Assembly: GCF_014646135.1 (NCBI RefSeq)
Contig: NZ_BMMW01000002.1
Coordinates: 1,364,001-1,428,000, forward strand
DNA: 64,000 nucleotides
Reading direction: 5' to 3'
From: Nocardia camponoti
Lineage (GTDB): Bacteria; Actinomycetota; Actinomycetes; Mycobacteriales; Mycobacteriaceae
Each line of letters starts with the position of its first letter. The first letter of the stretch is position 1. The notes below the pieces were generated by a model. It ran no database searches, had not been told where the DNA came from, and saw only the letters and a program-made list of their open reading frames with translations. Both the position numbers and the translations under genes were made by a program. Of the stretch, positions 19,490 to 28,756 are shown in pieces.

Positions 19490-20334
19490 GCACAAATGTG
19501 ATCTCCGAATTGCAACGTCTCGAAGAGCAGGAATCAACGGGCATTCTCGAAACCGCCGACGGCGAATTTCACCTGGACAGGGGCGTTGTTGTCGCTGCTG
19601 GGTGCCAACGGACTGTCGGTCTCGAACGTTTGCTCGCCAAGGCTGGTGTCGCGACAGCCGAGCAGTGGCAGCGCGGTGAACCCAACAGCATCGCCGACCG
19701 CGCCCGCCTCGAACTGCTTGCTCGACTCGCCGTCTTCGACGCCGCGTTCTTCCTGCTCGCTGGCACGTCGGATCCGAAGTTCCGGTCGACGAGCCCGCAC
19801 TGGCTTGCCCCCGTTTGCCGCGTCCGACCGCGCGCGCTCGTCCGCGAGTACCGCCGTCGCGCTGGCACACCGCCGGGACCGTGGCGCGCTGACCTGGTCA
19901 CCGCCGCCCCGGTTATCCCAGCGAAAAGCTTGTGCCGCGCACCGGTTCAACTCACCGGCGACCGCGCCGCGATCATGGCGGCAGCCGATGCGAAACGCAG
20001 CGTCGCCGACATCGCGCGCGACCTCGGTCGAACAACATACGGCTGCTTGGTTACCGTCCGCGAACTCACCACAGCGGGCCTCATCGAACCGCCGCGTACC
20101 CGTGGCCGCCACGCGCGCCCGGACTCTCTGCCAGCGGGTTTGCCCGCGCCGCTGCCGAGGCGGGCACGCGGGGAAAGCGCGGCACACCTGTCCCGGCGGT
20201 ACACGGTCGACGAGGAAGCGGCCGTGACCCGCCGGTACGCGCCGCGGTCAGATGCGGCACCAACGCCGCGCTGGGCCCCGGTGAGCAGCGATCTACTCAT
20301 CCGGCTCAGAGCGGCGTTGGAGGAGCTTGCGTGA
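19486..20334 (+). CDS. DUF4388-like effector protein of the roadblock operon
   Basis: 282 residues. The N-terminus (about 5-60; LEEQESTGILETADGEFHLDRGVVVAAG) resembles the DUF4388/PATAN-like domain often found with roadblock and Mgl-type GTPase systems. Residues about 160-200 (AAADAKRSVADIARDLGRTT) look like a winged-helix fold that may bind DNA or protein. The C-terminus is Arg/Pro-rich and disordered. It overlaps both neighbours by four bases (ATGA and GTGA). The function is unknown; it is a possible output protein of the operon. Confidence 0.65.
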   Translation: MSTNVISELQRLEEQESTGILETADGEFHLDRGVVVAAGCQRTVGLERLLAKAGVATAEQWQRGEPNSIADRARLELLARLAVFDAAFFLLAGTSDPKFRSTSPHWLAPVCRVRPRALVREYRRRAGTPPGPWRADLVTAAPVIPAKSLCRAPVQLTGDRAAIMAAADAKRSVADIARDLGRTTYGCLVTVRELTTAGLIEPPRTRGRHARPDSLPAGLPAPLPRRARGESAAHLSRRYTVDEEAAVTRRYAPRSDAAPTPRWAPVSSDLLIRLRAALEELA

Positions 20335-20813
20335 GTGTGCTGAACAAACTGTTCGGGCAATGGCGGGGAAAGGTGGCGGAAGTGGCGATGACCGGGCCAG
20401 AACGAAACGTAGCGGTGCTGGCCGAGCTACGAGCACTGCGGGAACGGATTCCACGCATCACCGGTTCGCTTGTCGCGTCAAGCGACGGGTTGCTGATCGA
20501 ACATGACCTGCCGCCCAATATCGAACCGACGAGCATGGCCGCCCTTGCGGCAACCCAACTTTCGCTTTCCTACCGGTTGGCTACCACCGCGCATGGCGGT
20601 GGTTTCGACGAGGTCGTCGTGCACGGAACCGAGGGGCAGGTGGTCATTTACGCCGCCGGCTACACCTCGCTGACCGTGCTTGCGGGACCCGATGTGAATG
20701 TCGGCCGACTCCACCTGGAGTCGCGTCCGGTGGCTCGTGCGATCGCTGGCCATCTAGCGATCGCGCAACCTCCTGGGATCGTCCAGGAGCAGCTCAACGA
20801 AGGAAAGGCATGA
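20331..20813 (+). CDS. Roadblock/LC7 domain protein, copy 2
   Basis: 160 residues: an approximately 30-residue basic N-terminal extension (MSVLNKLFGQWRGKVAEVAM) precedes a roadblock/LC7 domain (RIPRITGSLVASSDGLLIEH, then NIEPTSMAALAATQLSLSYR, EVVVHGTEGQVVIYAAG). The region VASSDGLLI is the usual first beta-hairpin of bacterial MglB-like proteins. The start is GTG at 20331, with GGAGGA about 7 bases upstream and overlap with the previous TGA. It is more MglB-like than copies 1 and 3. Confidence 0.82.
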   Translation: MSVLNKLFGQWRGKVAEVAMTGPERNVAVLAELRALRERIPRITGSLVASSDGLLIEHDLPPNIEPTSMAALAATQLSLSYRLATTAHGGGFDEVVVHGTEGQVVIYAAGYTSLTVLAGPDVNVGRLHLESRPVARAIAGHLAIAQPPGIVQEQLNEGKA

Positions 20814-20814
20814 A

Positions 20815-21186
20815 ATGTCGAATATGGACTTGGCTCTCAAGGACATGATGGTGATCGACGGCGCGCTCGGCGCTGCCGTCGTCGACTACAGCAGTGGCAT
20901 GGCGCTCGGGATGCTCAGCGCGAGCAAGGCACTCGACCTGCAGGTCGCCGCCGCTGGCAACACCGAGGTGGTTCGCGCGAAGATGCGCACGATGGAATCG
21001 CTTGGCATCAATGAGGAAATCGAAGACATCCTCATCAGCCTCGGTTCGCAGTACCACCTGATCCGACCGATGACGGGCCGCAAGTCGAAGGGTCTGTTCC
21101 TGTACCTCGCGCTCGATCGTGGTCGGGCCAATCTGGCGCTCGCGCGTCACCGTCTCAAGGGCATTGAGGAAGACCTCGAGGTGTAG
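20815..21186 (+). CDS. Roadblock/LC7 domain protein, copy 3
   Basis: 123 residues with first helix (LALKDMMVIDGALGAAVVD), YSSGMALGM turn, AAGNTEVVRAKMRTM helix, EDILISLGSQYHLIRPM strands and C-terminal helix ALARHRLKGIEEDLEV. It shares the NTEVVR motif and overall layout with copy 1, so these two are probably paralogues, while copy 2 is more distant. It is the last gene of the operon, one base after copy 2, and is followed by a terminator hairpin. No MglA/CvnD-type GTPase is encoded next to it. Confidence 0.83.
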   Translation: MSNMDLALKDMMVIDGALGAAVVDYSSGMALGMLSASKALDLQVAAAGNTEVVRAKMRTMESLGINEEIEDILISLGSQYHLIRPMTGRKSKGLFLYLALDRGRANLALARHRLKGIEEDLEV

Positions 21187-21195
21187 ACGACTGGC

Positions 21196-21224
21196 GCGGG
21201 GTGGTTTTGCGCAAACCACCCCGC
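21196..21224 (+). terminator. Hairpin ending the roadblock operon
   Basis: Perfect 12-bp arms GCGGGGTGGTTT (21196-21207) and AAACCACCCCGC (21213-21224) surround a 5-base loop, 10 bp after the last roadblock gene. No T-run follows, which is usual for high-GC actinobacterial terminators. Confidence 0.7.
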
Positions 21225-21355
21225 CGGTCTCGGTCACATCTGTTGTGGCTGCTGTGGCATTACTTCGCACCTGCGCCTATTGTGATTCGCGGCGACGTCT
21301 AGCTTCGCAGTGTGGCGAGTGAAGACACTGGTACATATCGGGGAACTGGAGCGGT

Positions 21356-22261
21356 ATGCAGTTGAAGAAAATTGTCGCGGCGGCTGGTGCGGCCATCGCG
21401 ATGACAGCGGCGACGATCACGACGAGCACCGCGGTAGCCAACGCCGCCCCTGGCTGCCCCGACCTATACGTAGTAGCCATTCCCGGAACCTGGGAAACCG
21501 GCAAAGACCGCGAGCCCGGCCCCGGCATGCTCGCCGGTGTCACCAACCGCTTGCCCGGCAACACCGACGTCGACTACGTGACCTACGCCGCGACCGCTTT
21601 CCCTTGGGAGGGCGACGTTTACGGCAACTCCAAGCGTCAAGCGATCAGCAACGCGCGTGGCCTGATCAACGCCAAGCTCGCGTCGTGTGGTGGCACCAAG
21701 GTCGCCATCGTCGGCTACAGCCAAGGTGCCGACGCCGCAGGCGATTTGGCAGCTGAAATCGGTACCGGCGTTTCGAGCGTGCCCGCCGACAAGGTCGCTG
21801 CCGTCGGCCTGATCTCGGACCCGCGTCGCAGCCCGACCGACATTCAGGTCGGTCCGATCGCGCAGGGTGCGGGTGCCGGTGGCGCGCGACCCGGCGGTTT
21901 TGGTTTCGTTTCCGATCGAGTGCGCACGATCTGCGCGGTCGATGACCTCTACTGCGCGACGGCAAGCGACGACTTCGTCACGCGCTTTGCCGGTTTCCTC
22001 GCGCAAAGCTCCGACGCCAACCCGGCCAACCTCTGGCGTTACCAGGTTGAGGCGGGCGCGATCATCGGCGACCTGATGTCGTCAGGTGGTGTCCCTGTCT
22101 TGCAGGCGCAGCTTTCGGATGCGGCGAATCAGCAGCGCGCCAAGGATCTTGAGCGGTTCTACCGTTCGCAGGCGCACACGCTGTATGGCTCGTACTCGGT
22201 TGGCGGCGGACATACCGCGATCAGCTGGATGCACAACTGGATTGCCCAGCAGGCGAAGTAA
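21356..22261 (+). CDS. Secreted cutinase-family esterase
   Basis: A 301-residue protein with a Sec signal peptide (MQLKKIVAAAGAAIAMTAA, cleavage near the ANA-AP junction at about 31). The cutinase alpha/beta-hydrolase fold shows the nucleophile in GYSQGAD, an Asp in AVDDLYC flanked by Cys residues, and the His in GGGHTAISW. Mycolata cutinase-like proteins (Culp) hydrolyse lipid esters in or outside the cell envelope. It is monocistronic, with a strong terminator just after. The true substrate cannot be told from sequence. Confidence 0.92.
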   Translation: MQLKKIVAAAGAAIAMTAATITTSTAVANAAPGCPDLYVVAIPGTWETGKDREPGPGMLAGVTNRLPGNTDVDYVTYAATAFPWEGDVYGNSKRQAISNARGLINAKLASCGGTKVAIVGYSQGADAAGDLAAEIGTGVSSVPADKVAAVGLISDPRRSPTDIQVGPIAQGAGAGGARPGGFGFVSDRVRTICAVDDLYCATASDDFVTRFAGFLAQSSDANPANLWRYQVEAGAIIGDLMSSGGVPVLQAQLSDAANQQRAKDLERFYRSQAHTLYGSYSVGGGHTAISWMHNWIAQQAK

Positions 22262-22271
22262 TTCGGACGCG

Positions 22272-22302
22272 AAAAGGGGTCGCCTTCCCGGCGACCCCTT
22301 TT
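22272..22302. terminator. Bidirectional terminator between cutinase and small membrane protein
   Basis: Arms AAAAGGGGTCGCC (22272-22284) and GGCGACCCCTTTT (22290-22302) have T-runs in both reading directions. This serves the convergent cutinase gene and the small protein gene that ends at 22310. Confidence 0.9.
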
Positions 22303-22309
22303 TCGTGCG

Positions 22310-22534
22310 CTAGTTGCTCTTCTTTTTCTTCATCAGGTAGATGCCGCCGATGATGAGGATTGCGACGGCGAGGCAGCACAGGCCCATGAAGATCCCGAAG
22401 CTGTTGCTCTTCTTCTTTTTGGCCGCAAGCTCAAGCGCGGAGTTGACCGTGTCGGTACCGGTGAGCGCATCGAAGCTGCTACCGAGCAGGTGCGGGTCGA
22501 CGAGCGAAGCGGTGGCGAGCAGTTCTTGATACAT
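22310..22534 (-). CDS. Small lysine-flanked single-pass membrane protein
   Basis: 74 residues. Residues 1-37 are soluble, then comes KKKKSNSFG, a single hydrophobic helix (about 48-66), and the tail LMKKKKSN. The pattern KKKKSN thus occurs on both sides of the membrane segment. I do not recognise a family. There is no signal peptide, so insertion direction is unclear; the two lysine clusters would both favour the cytoplasmic side, which a single helix cannot satisfy. It lies 88 bp upstream of nothing obvious and between cutinase and lysX. Confidence 0.65.
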   Translation of the reverse strand: MYQELLATASLVDPHLLGSSFDALTGTDTVNSALELAAKKKKSNSFGIFMGLCCLAVAILIIGGIYLMKKKKSN

Positions 22535-22622
22535 CTTGAGGTCCCATCCCGAAGTGTTGATGACAGCCTTTGTTCATCGACAGGATGCCCCAATTCGTTT
22601 ACGGCACACTGATAATTCGCTT

Positions 22623-25600
22623 TTAGCGTGGTTTCACCAGCGGGAACGGGAGTGTCTCGCGGATGCTTCGCCCGGTGATCAACATGACAACCCGGTCGAC
22701 GCCCATGCCGAGCCCGCCAGTTGGCGGCATCGCGTGCTCAAGCGCTTGCAGGAAGTCTTCGTCGAGTTCCATCGCCTCTGGGTCGCCGCCTGCGGCGAGC
22801 ATCGACTGTTCGGTAAGGCGACGTCGCTGTTCGACCGGATCGGTGAGTTCGCTGTAGGCGGTGCCTAATTCGACGCCCCATGCGACGAGGTCCCAGCGCT
22901 CGGTGACTCCTTCGATGCTGCGGTGCGAGCGAGTGAGTGGCGAAACCGAGGTGGGGAAGTCGAGATAGAAAGTGGGCGTTGTTGTTTGGGCTTCCACGAG
23001 GTGTTCGTAAAGCTCAAGCACGATTTGCCCAGCGTCCCACGTGGGTTGGTAGGTCACGTCGTGCTTGTCGCACAGTTCACGCAGGCGCGGTACGTCGGTC
23101 TGCGGATTCACCTGTGCCCCAACGGCTTCCGATACCGCGTCGTGCACGGTGCGCATCGGCCATTCGCCGGAGATGTCGACGCGCTCGTAGCCGCCTTCGC
23201 CGTCGGGGCGAAGCACAACTTCAGCGCCGTTCGCCGCGCGGGCCGCGTCCTGAATCAGCTGACGGCACAGGTGCATCATCCGCAGGTAATCACTGTGCGC
23301 CTCATAGGCTTCCAGGATCGTGAACTCGGGATTGTGGCTGAAATCGACGCCTTCGTTGCGGAACGTGCGACCGATTTCGAACACCTTCTCCATCCCGCCA
23401 ACGCACAGTCGCTTGAGGTACAGCTCGGGTGCGATGCGCAGGTAAAGGTCGAGGTCGTAAGCATTGATGTGGGTGCGGAAGGGGGTCGCGTTCGCCCCGC
23501 CATGCACCTGCTGCAAGATCGGCGTCTCGACCTCGGCGAAACCCCAGCTGTAGAGCGAATCGCGCAGCGAATGCAGCACCTGGCTGCGTTTGGTAATCAG
23601 CTCGCGCGTTGTCGGATCGATGACCATGTCGACGTAGCGCTGTCGCACCTTCGCCTCGGCGTCGGCGAGGCCGCGCCACTTGTCCGGCAGCGGGTGCAGG
23701 CACTTGCCGTTCATCCGCCAATCGGCGACCATCAGCGACAGTTCGCCCTTGCGTGATTCGCCGATTCGCCCGCTGACCTCGATCAGGTCGCCAAGGTCGA
23801 AGAATTCGGTGAACTCGGCGCTGCGGTCGGTGCCGACGCGGTCGCGGTCGATGAGCAGCTGAATCTCGCCGCTCCAATCGCGAACCACCGCGAAGATCAC
23901 GCCGCCGTAGTCGCGGATACGCAGGATGCGACCGGCGACACGCACGGTTGTGCCGCGCGGGCAGCGTCGCGCTTCGGCGACGGTGTGGGTCGGGGGATAG
24001 GCGACCGGGTAGGCGTCGACACCGGATTCAGTGAGGCGCGCGAGTTTGTCCATGCGCACGCGCACCTGGTCGGGGCGACGTGGGCCGACATCCTGCGTCG
24101 ATTCCGGTGCGTCGGGCGCGCTGCCGTCATCGTGCAGACCGACCACCGACGCGGGCACCGCCGACGTTGTTCCGGTGTGCACGGCCGCGTTCGGTGCTTT
24201 GCCGATGCGCGGCAGGAACCCTTCGGCCAACCCACTCGCCGTCGCGACGCGTGGCAGGTGGCGACTGTCGTCGAAGAGGAAGAAGCGCGGCACCCAGTCG
24301 GGGTGATATTTGACGTTCGACCGGTACAGCGCTTCCAGCTGCCACCACCGCGAGAAAAACAGCAGCACGCCACGCCACGCGCGCAGAATCGGACCAGCGC
24401 CGATTCGGCCACCCTCGTCGAATGCCGAACGAAAGACCGCGAAGTTCAACGAGATTCGCGTGATGCCGTAGGTGTCGGCGGTGAGCGCGAGCTGCGAGAT
24501 CATCAGCTCCATCACGCCGTTCGGGCCCGTTGGGTCGCGGCGCATGAGCTCGAGCGAAACGCCGCTGCGGCCCCACGGGACGAACGACAGCATGCCCGCC
24601 ACGTTGTCGTCACTGTCGACGGCCTCGACGAGCAGGCATTCGCCGTCGAGTGGGTCGCCGAGTCGGCCGAGTGCCATCGAGAAGCCGCGCTCGGTTTCCG
24701 TATCACGCCAACGGTCGGCGCGGGCAATGATGGCGGCGTGCTCGGTCGCATCGGCGCTCGCCCAGCGACGCATTCGCACGGTGAAGCCGTTTTTGCGCAA
24801 CCGGTTCGCTGCTTGGCGAACCTGTTTCATCTCGGGTCCGGCGAGGGAGAACGTGCGGGTATCGAGGATGGCTTCGTCGCCCAGTCGCAGGGCCGACATG
24901 CCAGCGCGGCGGTACGCGGTCGCGCCCGCTTCGCTCGCGCCCATCACCGCGGGTGCCCAGCCGAACTTGTCGGCTTGACGCAGCCACGCGTCGATCGCCG
25001 CAGGCCACGCCTCCTTTTCGCCGATCGGGTCGCCGCTCGCGAGGCAAACGCCAAGCTCAACGCGATAGGTGATCGCGGCTTTGCCGTTGGGCGCGAAGAT
25101 GACCGCCTTGTCGCGGCGCGTCGCGAAATAGCCGAGCGAGTCTTCGACGTCGGAGGTAGCGAGCAGGCCACGGATCGCGGACTCGTCGCGTCCGGTCATC
25201 GCGTTGTCGGCGCGCTGGGACCGCAGCAGCACGACGACGGCGGCGATCACGGCGGCCGCGCCGAACAGGCCGAGGACGAAGTTCACGCCGTGCGGCGGGT
25301 GCCCGTCGAAATGTTCGGTGTCGATAAGCACGGCGGCGGTGACCCGATAGACCGCCCACGCAGGTCGCTGAATGCCAGCGGGAAGCGTGCCGGGGAACGC
25401 TTCGACTAAGCCCCAGCCGAGTAAGCAGCCGAGTGTGAGTCCAAAGACCAGGACGCCCAACGACTTCCAGATAGCCCCCGGTCTCACCTGGGTGTAGAAC
25501 TCGCCGCGCGCCGCGATCAAGATGCCAACAACGACAAGGTGCACAATGCCCGCGACCAGGGCGTTGATGTTGTTCGCCCTGACGAACTCAGTGAAATTCA

Positions 25601-25919
25601 CCGCCGCGAACAGCAACATGTACCCGAGCAGCAGCCACCACGCGATGCGTTTACGCGAAGCCGTCGCGCCAGCGAGCAGCCCGACGACAAGCGCCCACAC
25701 CAGGCTCGTGTCGGGCGCGTCGAAGTAGTAGTTGTCGACGTAGTGGCGCGGCACCGCGGTCACGTACCGCAGCACCGGCGAGATGCTCCACAGCAGGCAG
25801 GCCACCGCGAAAACGCCGAGCACTGTCCCCGCGATGTGCGGGACTTCGCTGAGTCGTCCGTGCCCGCGATGCGGGACGTCGGTCTTTTCCACTGTGGTCA
25901 CCGGTCCAATGTGGAGCAC
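22623..25919 (-). CDS. lysX: Bifunctional lysylphosphatidylglycerol synthetase/lysyl-tRNA synthetase (LysX)
   Basis: The 1098-residue protein joins three parts. Residues about 25-235 are an MprF-like membrane domain. About 245-560 is the DUF2156 aminoacyl-transfer domain ([20 protein letters not shown]). About 610-1098 is a class II LysRS with OB fold and motifs 2 and 3 ([28 protein letters not shown]). It charges tRNA-Lys and transfers lysine to phosphatidylglycerol, reducing the negative charge of the membrane and protecting from cationic peptides. Length and order match M. tuberculosis LysX. The start at 25919 is GTG; other GTGs a few codons later are possible. Confidence 0.96.
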   Translation of the reverse strand: MLHIGPVTTVEKTDVPHRGHGRLSEVPHIAGTVLGVFAVACLLWSISPVLRYVTAVPRHYVDNYYFDAPDTSLVWALVVGLLAGATASRKRIAWWLLLGYMLLFAAVNFTEFVRANNINALVAGIVHLVVVGILIAARGEFYTQVRPGAIWKSLGVLVFGLTLGCLLGWGLVEAFPGTLPAGIQRPAWAVYRVTAAVLIDTEHFDGHPPHGVNFVLGLFGAAAVIAAVVVLLRSQRADNAMTGRDESAIRGLLATSDVEDSLGYFATRRDKAVIFAPNGKAAITYRVELGVCLASGDPIGEKEAWPAAIDAWLRQADKFGWAPAVMGASEAGATAYRRAGMSALRLGDEAILDTRTFSLAGPEMKQVRQAANRLRKNGFTVRMRRWASADATEHAAIIARADRWRDTETERGFSMALGRLGDPLDGECLLVEAVDSDDNVAGMLSFVPWGRSGVSLELMRRDPTGPNGVMELMISQLALTADTYGITRISLNFAVFRSAFDEGGRIGAGPILRAWRGVLLFFSRWWQLEALYRSNVKYHPDWVPRFFLFDDSRHLPRVATASGLAEGFLPRIGKAPNAAVHTGTTSAVPASVVGLHDDGSAPDAPESTQDVGPRRPDQVRVRMDKLARLTESGVDAYPVAYPPTHTVAEARRCPRGTTVRVAGRILRIRDYGGVIFAVVRDWSGEIQLLIDRDRVGTDRSAEFTEFFDLGDLIEVSGRIGESRKGELSLMVADWRMNGKCLHPLPDKWRGLADAEAKVRQRYVDMVIDPTTRELITKRSQVLHSLRDSLYSWGFAEVETPILQQVHGGANATPFRTHINAYDLDLYLRIAPELYLKRLCVGGMEKVFEIGRTFRNEGVDFSHNPEFTILEAYEAHSDYLRMMHLCRQLIQDAARAANGAEVVLRPDGEGGYERVDISGEWPMRTVHDAVSEAVGAQVNPQTDVPRLRELCDKHDVTYQPTWDAGQIVLELYEHLVEAQTTTPTFYLDFPTSVSPLTRSHRSIEGVTERWDLVAWGVELGTAYSELTDPVEQRRRLTEQSMLAAGGDPEAMELDEDFLQALEHAMPPTGGLGMGVDRVVMLITGRSIRETLPFPLVKPR

Positions 25920-25969
25920 CGGCAGGGCCGGTTGCGGCGGGGCAAGCTCGGGGGAGTAAGTATTAGCCC

Positions 25970-26191
25970 ATGTCGGAACCAGTCGATGTACCGATCGATG
26001 ATGAAATCATTCGTCTCGGACAATTCCTGAAACTGGCCAACCTGATTGATTCGGGCTCGGAAGCCAAGAACGTGATCGCTCAGGGTCTTGTGCGCGTCAA
26101 CGACGAGGTCGAACTTCGTCGTGGCAGACAGCTGCAAGTGGGCGACATCGTGGTGTTGGCTGGCCACAGTGCGCGGGTGGCCAGCCCGTAA
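25970..26191 (+). CDS. S4-domain RNA-binding protein (RlbA/YaaA type)
   Basis: The 73-residue protein is a single S4 domain: [20 protein letters not shown], then a [21 protein letters not shown] loop characteristic of the fold. Small S4 proteins bind structured RNA on the ribosome or with tRNA-like partners; a relative, RqcP, acts in ribosome quality control. It starts 51 bp from the divergent lysX start. No RqcH-type gene is in the window, so the exact role is open. Confidence 0.88.
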   Translation: MSEPVDVPIDDEIIRLGQFLKLANLIDSGSEAKNVIAQGLVRVNDEVELRRGRQLQVGDIVVLAGHSARVASP

Positions 26192-26195
26192 GCCT

Positions 26196-26684
26196 TTAGT
26201 CTTCGGCGCGAACCACGATGCCGTCGGAGTCGGAGTAGACCACTTCGCCGGGCACGAAGGTGACGCCGCCGAACTCAACAACGACGTCTTTTTCGCCGCT
26301 GCCGGTCTGGGTCGACTTGCGCGGGTTGGTGCCAAGCGCCTTGACGCCGATTTCCAGCGTGCGCAGGATGGCCGAATCGCGCACCGCGCCGTTCACGATC
26401 ACGCCGGCCCAGCCGTTGTCGACGCCGCGACCAGCGATGATGTCGCCAACCAGGGCGGTGTGGACGCTCGCGCCGCCGTCGACGACGAGGACCTTGCCTT
26501 CGCCCGGCTCGCTCAGTGTCTGCTTCACGAGCAGGTTGTCCTGGAAGCAGCGGATGGTTGTGATGCGGCCAGCGAACTCGGTGCGACCACCGAACTGGAT
26601 GAACTGCGTATCGCAGCTGCGGATGTCGGGACCAATCTCATCGGCGAGATCGGCGGTGGCAACTGCCTTCACTGATTCGGTCAT
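26196..26684 (-). CDS. rraA: RraA-family protein
   Basis: 162 residues, begins [18 protein letters not shown] and contains the RraA core ([51 protein letters not shown]). RraA-family proteins either inhibit RNase E or act as 4-hydroxy-4-methyl-2-oxoglutarate aldolases. The GAxxxD...RD aldolase-type residues are present as GDI...GAVRDS, so an aldolase-like activity is possible. ATG at 26684 matches the family start; upstream in-frame codons have no family similarity. Confidence 0.92.
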   Translation of the reverse strand: MTESVKAVATADLADEIGPDIRSCDTQFIQFGGRTEFAGRITTIRCFQDNLLVKQTLSEPGEGKVLVVDGGASVHTALVGDIIAGRGVDNGWAGVIVNGAVRDSAILRTLEIGVKALGTNPRKSTQTGSGEKDVVVEFGGVTFVPGEVVYSDSDGIVVRAED

Positions 26685-26712
26685 AGCCACGATTGTGTCA
26701 GGCGCGCGGCAG

Positions 26713-27093
26713 TCAGGCACGGCCGTGTCGGCGCTCGTACTCGGCGCGCACGGCGTCGGCCTTCGCTTTTTGCTCAGCGTTGGCCAGCTCAGGGTCGAAA
26801 CCGTGCTCAAGCAGGCGCTTGCGTCGGTAAACGTTGGTGAGTGCGACGGCGAAGTACACAAGCGGCAAATACAGCAGCGCGGCCATCGAAAGGCCCATCC
26901 ACAGCGGGCCGGGGACGAGCAGGAAAAGGGCGAGTACTCCGATGGTCGGGACGAGGATGCGCAGCAGGTAGCGGCGTGTCGCGCCGGGGCCGGTGAGGTC
27001 GCGCAGCACCCAGTCATGCTGCTCGGGCGGCAATGTGCGGCCGCAGATGTAGCCGATTCGCTCGGGCAGGGACGGGGTGGTGCGCGCGCTCAT
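26713..27093 (-). CDS. DUF5313 family membrane protein
   Basis: 126 residues beginning [22 protein letters not shown], followed by [13 protein letters not shown] and two membrane segments (about 43-60 and 63-82), with a charged C-terminal tail. This is the pattern of the mycobacterial DUF5313 family, whose function is unknown. It is on the same strand as rraA, 29 bp upstream, and may be co-transcribed. Confidence 0.82.
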   Translation of the reverse strand: MSARTTPSLPERIGYICGRTLPPEQHDWVLRDLTGPGATRRYLLRILVPTIGVLALFLLVPGPLWMGLSMAALLYLPLVYFAVALTNVYRRKRLLEHGFDPELANAEQKAKADAVRAEYERRHGRA

Positions 27094-27121
27094 TTGTCTA
27101 TGGTCTCAGGCCGTTGTGGGT

Positions 27122-27586
27122 TCACGCACCGTCGAGGTGGGCTTTTGCTATCTGGCTAACCACGTTGTCGGTGGTGTGCTGCACGGTGATCTTCACGAAC
27201 GGCTCGATGGTCTTGCCCAACACCTTGCCCGCGATGCCGCCGCCGACGCGGTAGTCGATGATGGCGTCGATGGTGCAGAGGTTGGGGCCCTTCTCAATGA
27301 ACTTCCAGGTGGAGATGATCTCGAAGCCCTTGCGCGACTTAATCGCGATGACCTTGTCTTTCTCCCACTCAACCACTTCAACGGTAGAGGTGAGCGTGAC
27401 CGGCCCAAGCTTGATCACCCCATCAAACTTGGCCCCAACCCCTTCAGTTTGGCTGGTCACCGGGGTGAACGACTCGATCCCATGCATGTACTTCGGCAGG
27501 TTGCGGTAGTCGTTGATATAGGCGAACGCCGTCGCGGCGGAAGCGACGCAGTCTTCAACGATCCTCACTTCGGTCATATCGGCCAC
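27122..27586 (-). CDS. SRPBCC/polyketide-cyclase-like protein
   Basis: 154 residues with the START/SRPBCC layout: initial strand TEVRIVEDCVASAATAFAY, helix YRNLPKYMHGIESF, then alternating strands and a long C-terminal helix (PFVKITVQHTTDNVVSQIAK). Such proteins bind hydrophobic ligands. Substrate is unknown. The start at 27586 is GTG; an ATG three codons later (27577) gives MTEVRIVED, which may be the real start. Confidence 0.87.
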   Translation of the reverse strand: MADMTEVRIVEDCVASAATAFAYINDYRNLPKYMHGIESFTPVTSQTEGVGAKFDGVIKLGPVTLTSTVEVVEWEKDKVIAIKSRKGFEIISTWKFIEKGPNLCTIDAIIDYRVGGGIAGKVLGKTIEPFVKITVQHTTDNVVSQIAKAHLDGA

Positions 27587-27637
27587 TGTAAACGCCAGAA
27601 GCTGGTTCGAACATGATCATTTCCAAAAGGAGAGAGA

Positions 27638-27802
27638 GTTTGCGACGCGACTTACGACCTTGCAGGCGACCCAGGAAACCCGCAGTTCGCGTCGTCGGCG
27701 GATGAGGACGACTTCTGGGCAGTCGGGACTGAGTTGGCTGAGCGGCTAAGACGTGAGCTGGGCGCGGACTGGACAGTCGAGTGGGTCGGCTCAGGCGGTT
27801 AG
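27638..27802 (+). pseudogene. Small ORF with no legal start codon (possible broken gene)
   Basis: A 54-codon frame reads VCDATYDLAGDPGNPQFASS, continues with acidic and Trp residues (ADEDDFWAVGTELAERLRRE) and ends GADWTVEWVGSGG before TAG. It reads like a real protein. A strong purine-rich RBS (AAAAGGAGAGAG, 27625-27636) sits directly upstream, but the codon in position is GTT, and no ATG, GTG or TTG exists in frame back to the TGA at 27614. A G-to-T change of an original GTG would explain this. The 3' end overlaps the convergent copD stop by 12 bp. Confidence 0.4.
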
Positions 27803-28753
27803 GGCCAAAGTTGCGGCTAAGCCGAAGGCTATTGCGATTACTACCGCGTCTAAGACCGCGTTGCGTAGGGATACAGGGGCCGGGGTGCGGTGGGTTGTTG
27901 CTTTCGGGACCCAGGTTCGGCGCCAGTGCCAGCCCAATGCCAAAAGGGCTACCAGGACAATAACTTTCGCTATCAGGATGCGGCCGTAGCCGGTTTCCCA
28001 TAGGGGGGCGAAGCCCTGTAAGCGCACTGCCGCGTCGATCACGCCCGTCAACGCCACTGTGCCCAGGAGGGGCAGGGCGGCGTCGGAGAATTTCGGCAAC
28101 GTCGCTGCCCACGCGCCCTTTCCTCGCAAGGTCAGCGCCATCGCCAGCAGTAGGCCGAGCCATGCCGCCGCGGCCAGGGTGTGGATGGCGGCTAGGACCG
28201 AGCCGAAGTGTTGTTGGGACATGTGGCCGGTCACCGGGCGCAGGACTAGAGCAACCGCGCCGAAGACCAGGACGAGGTCGGGGGAGAGGGTCGGGCGGTC
28301 GCCGAGCCTTGAATTGCGCCCAACCTGCACGGTTTCACGGCGAAACGCCAACGTCGCGTATCCCGCGATCGCCGCCGTGCAAAACGCGATCGCGATGCCG
28401 ATCTGACCGCCGCTCAACTTCGTCATGAACGTCGCGAAATCGCGCACGCCCAACTTCCACGCCCGCACCCCAACGATCTCGGCCGCATCCGCGACCAACT
28501 GCGCGAATTCCGCGACGAACCACACCCCGGCAAGCACCGCGATCAACCGCCAACGCACCTCAATGCGCGGATTGAGGCGGGGGGGTGCGGCGAGGCCGAG
28601 GACCGTCGCACCCGCCGCGTCGGCGATAAACCGCGCGTACGCGGCGACCGGGAACTCCCCGCTGCCCGTCAAGAATTCGGCGAGCAGCACCCCGATCAAC
28701 CCCGCAACGCAGACCGGCGGCACCACACGCGACCACGTCGGGCCGCCGGTCAT
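27791..28753 (-). CDS. copD: CopD-family copper resistance membrane protein
   Basis: 320 residues with eight or more membrane segments and the CopD hallmarks: a GHMSQQHFGSVLAAIHTLAAAAWLG region with several membrane-facing His and Met residues, and DATPLLGTVALTG-like helices. CopD proteins take up or export copper together with periplasmic CopC. It follows copC after 3 bp and is the last gene of the copper operon. The 3' end overlaps the small ORF on the plus strand. Confidence 0.88.
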   Translation of the reverse strand: MTGGPTWSRVVPPVCVAGLIGVLLAEFLTGSGEFPVAAYARFIADAAGATVLGLAAPPRLNPRIEVRWRLIAVLAGVWFVAEFAQLVADAAEIVGVRAWKLGVRDFATFMTKLSGGQIGIAIAFCTAAIAGYATLAFRRETVQVGRNSRLGDRPTLSPDLVLVFGAVALVLRPVTGHMSQQHFGSVLAAIHTLAAAAWLGLLLAMALTLRGKGAWAATLPKFSDAALPLLGTVALTGVIDAAVRLQGFAPLWETGYGRILIAKVIVLVALLALGWHWRRTWVPKATTHRTPAPVSLRNAVLDAVVIAIAFGLAATLALTA

Positions 28754-28756
28754 CGG

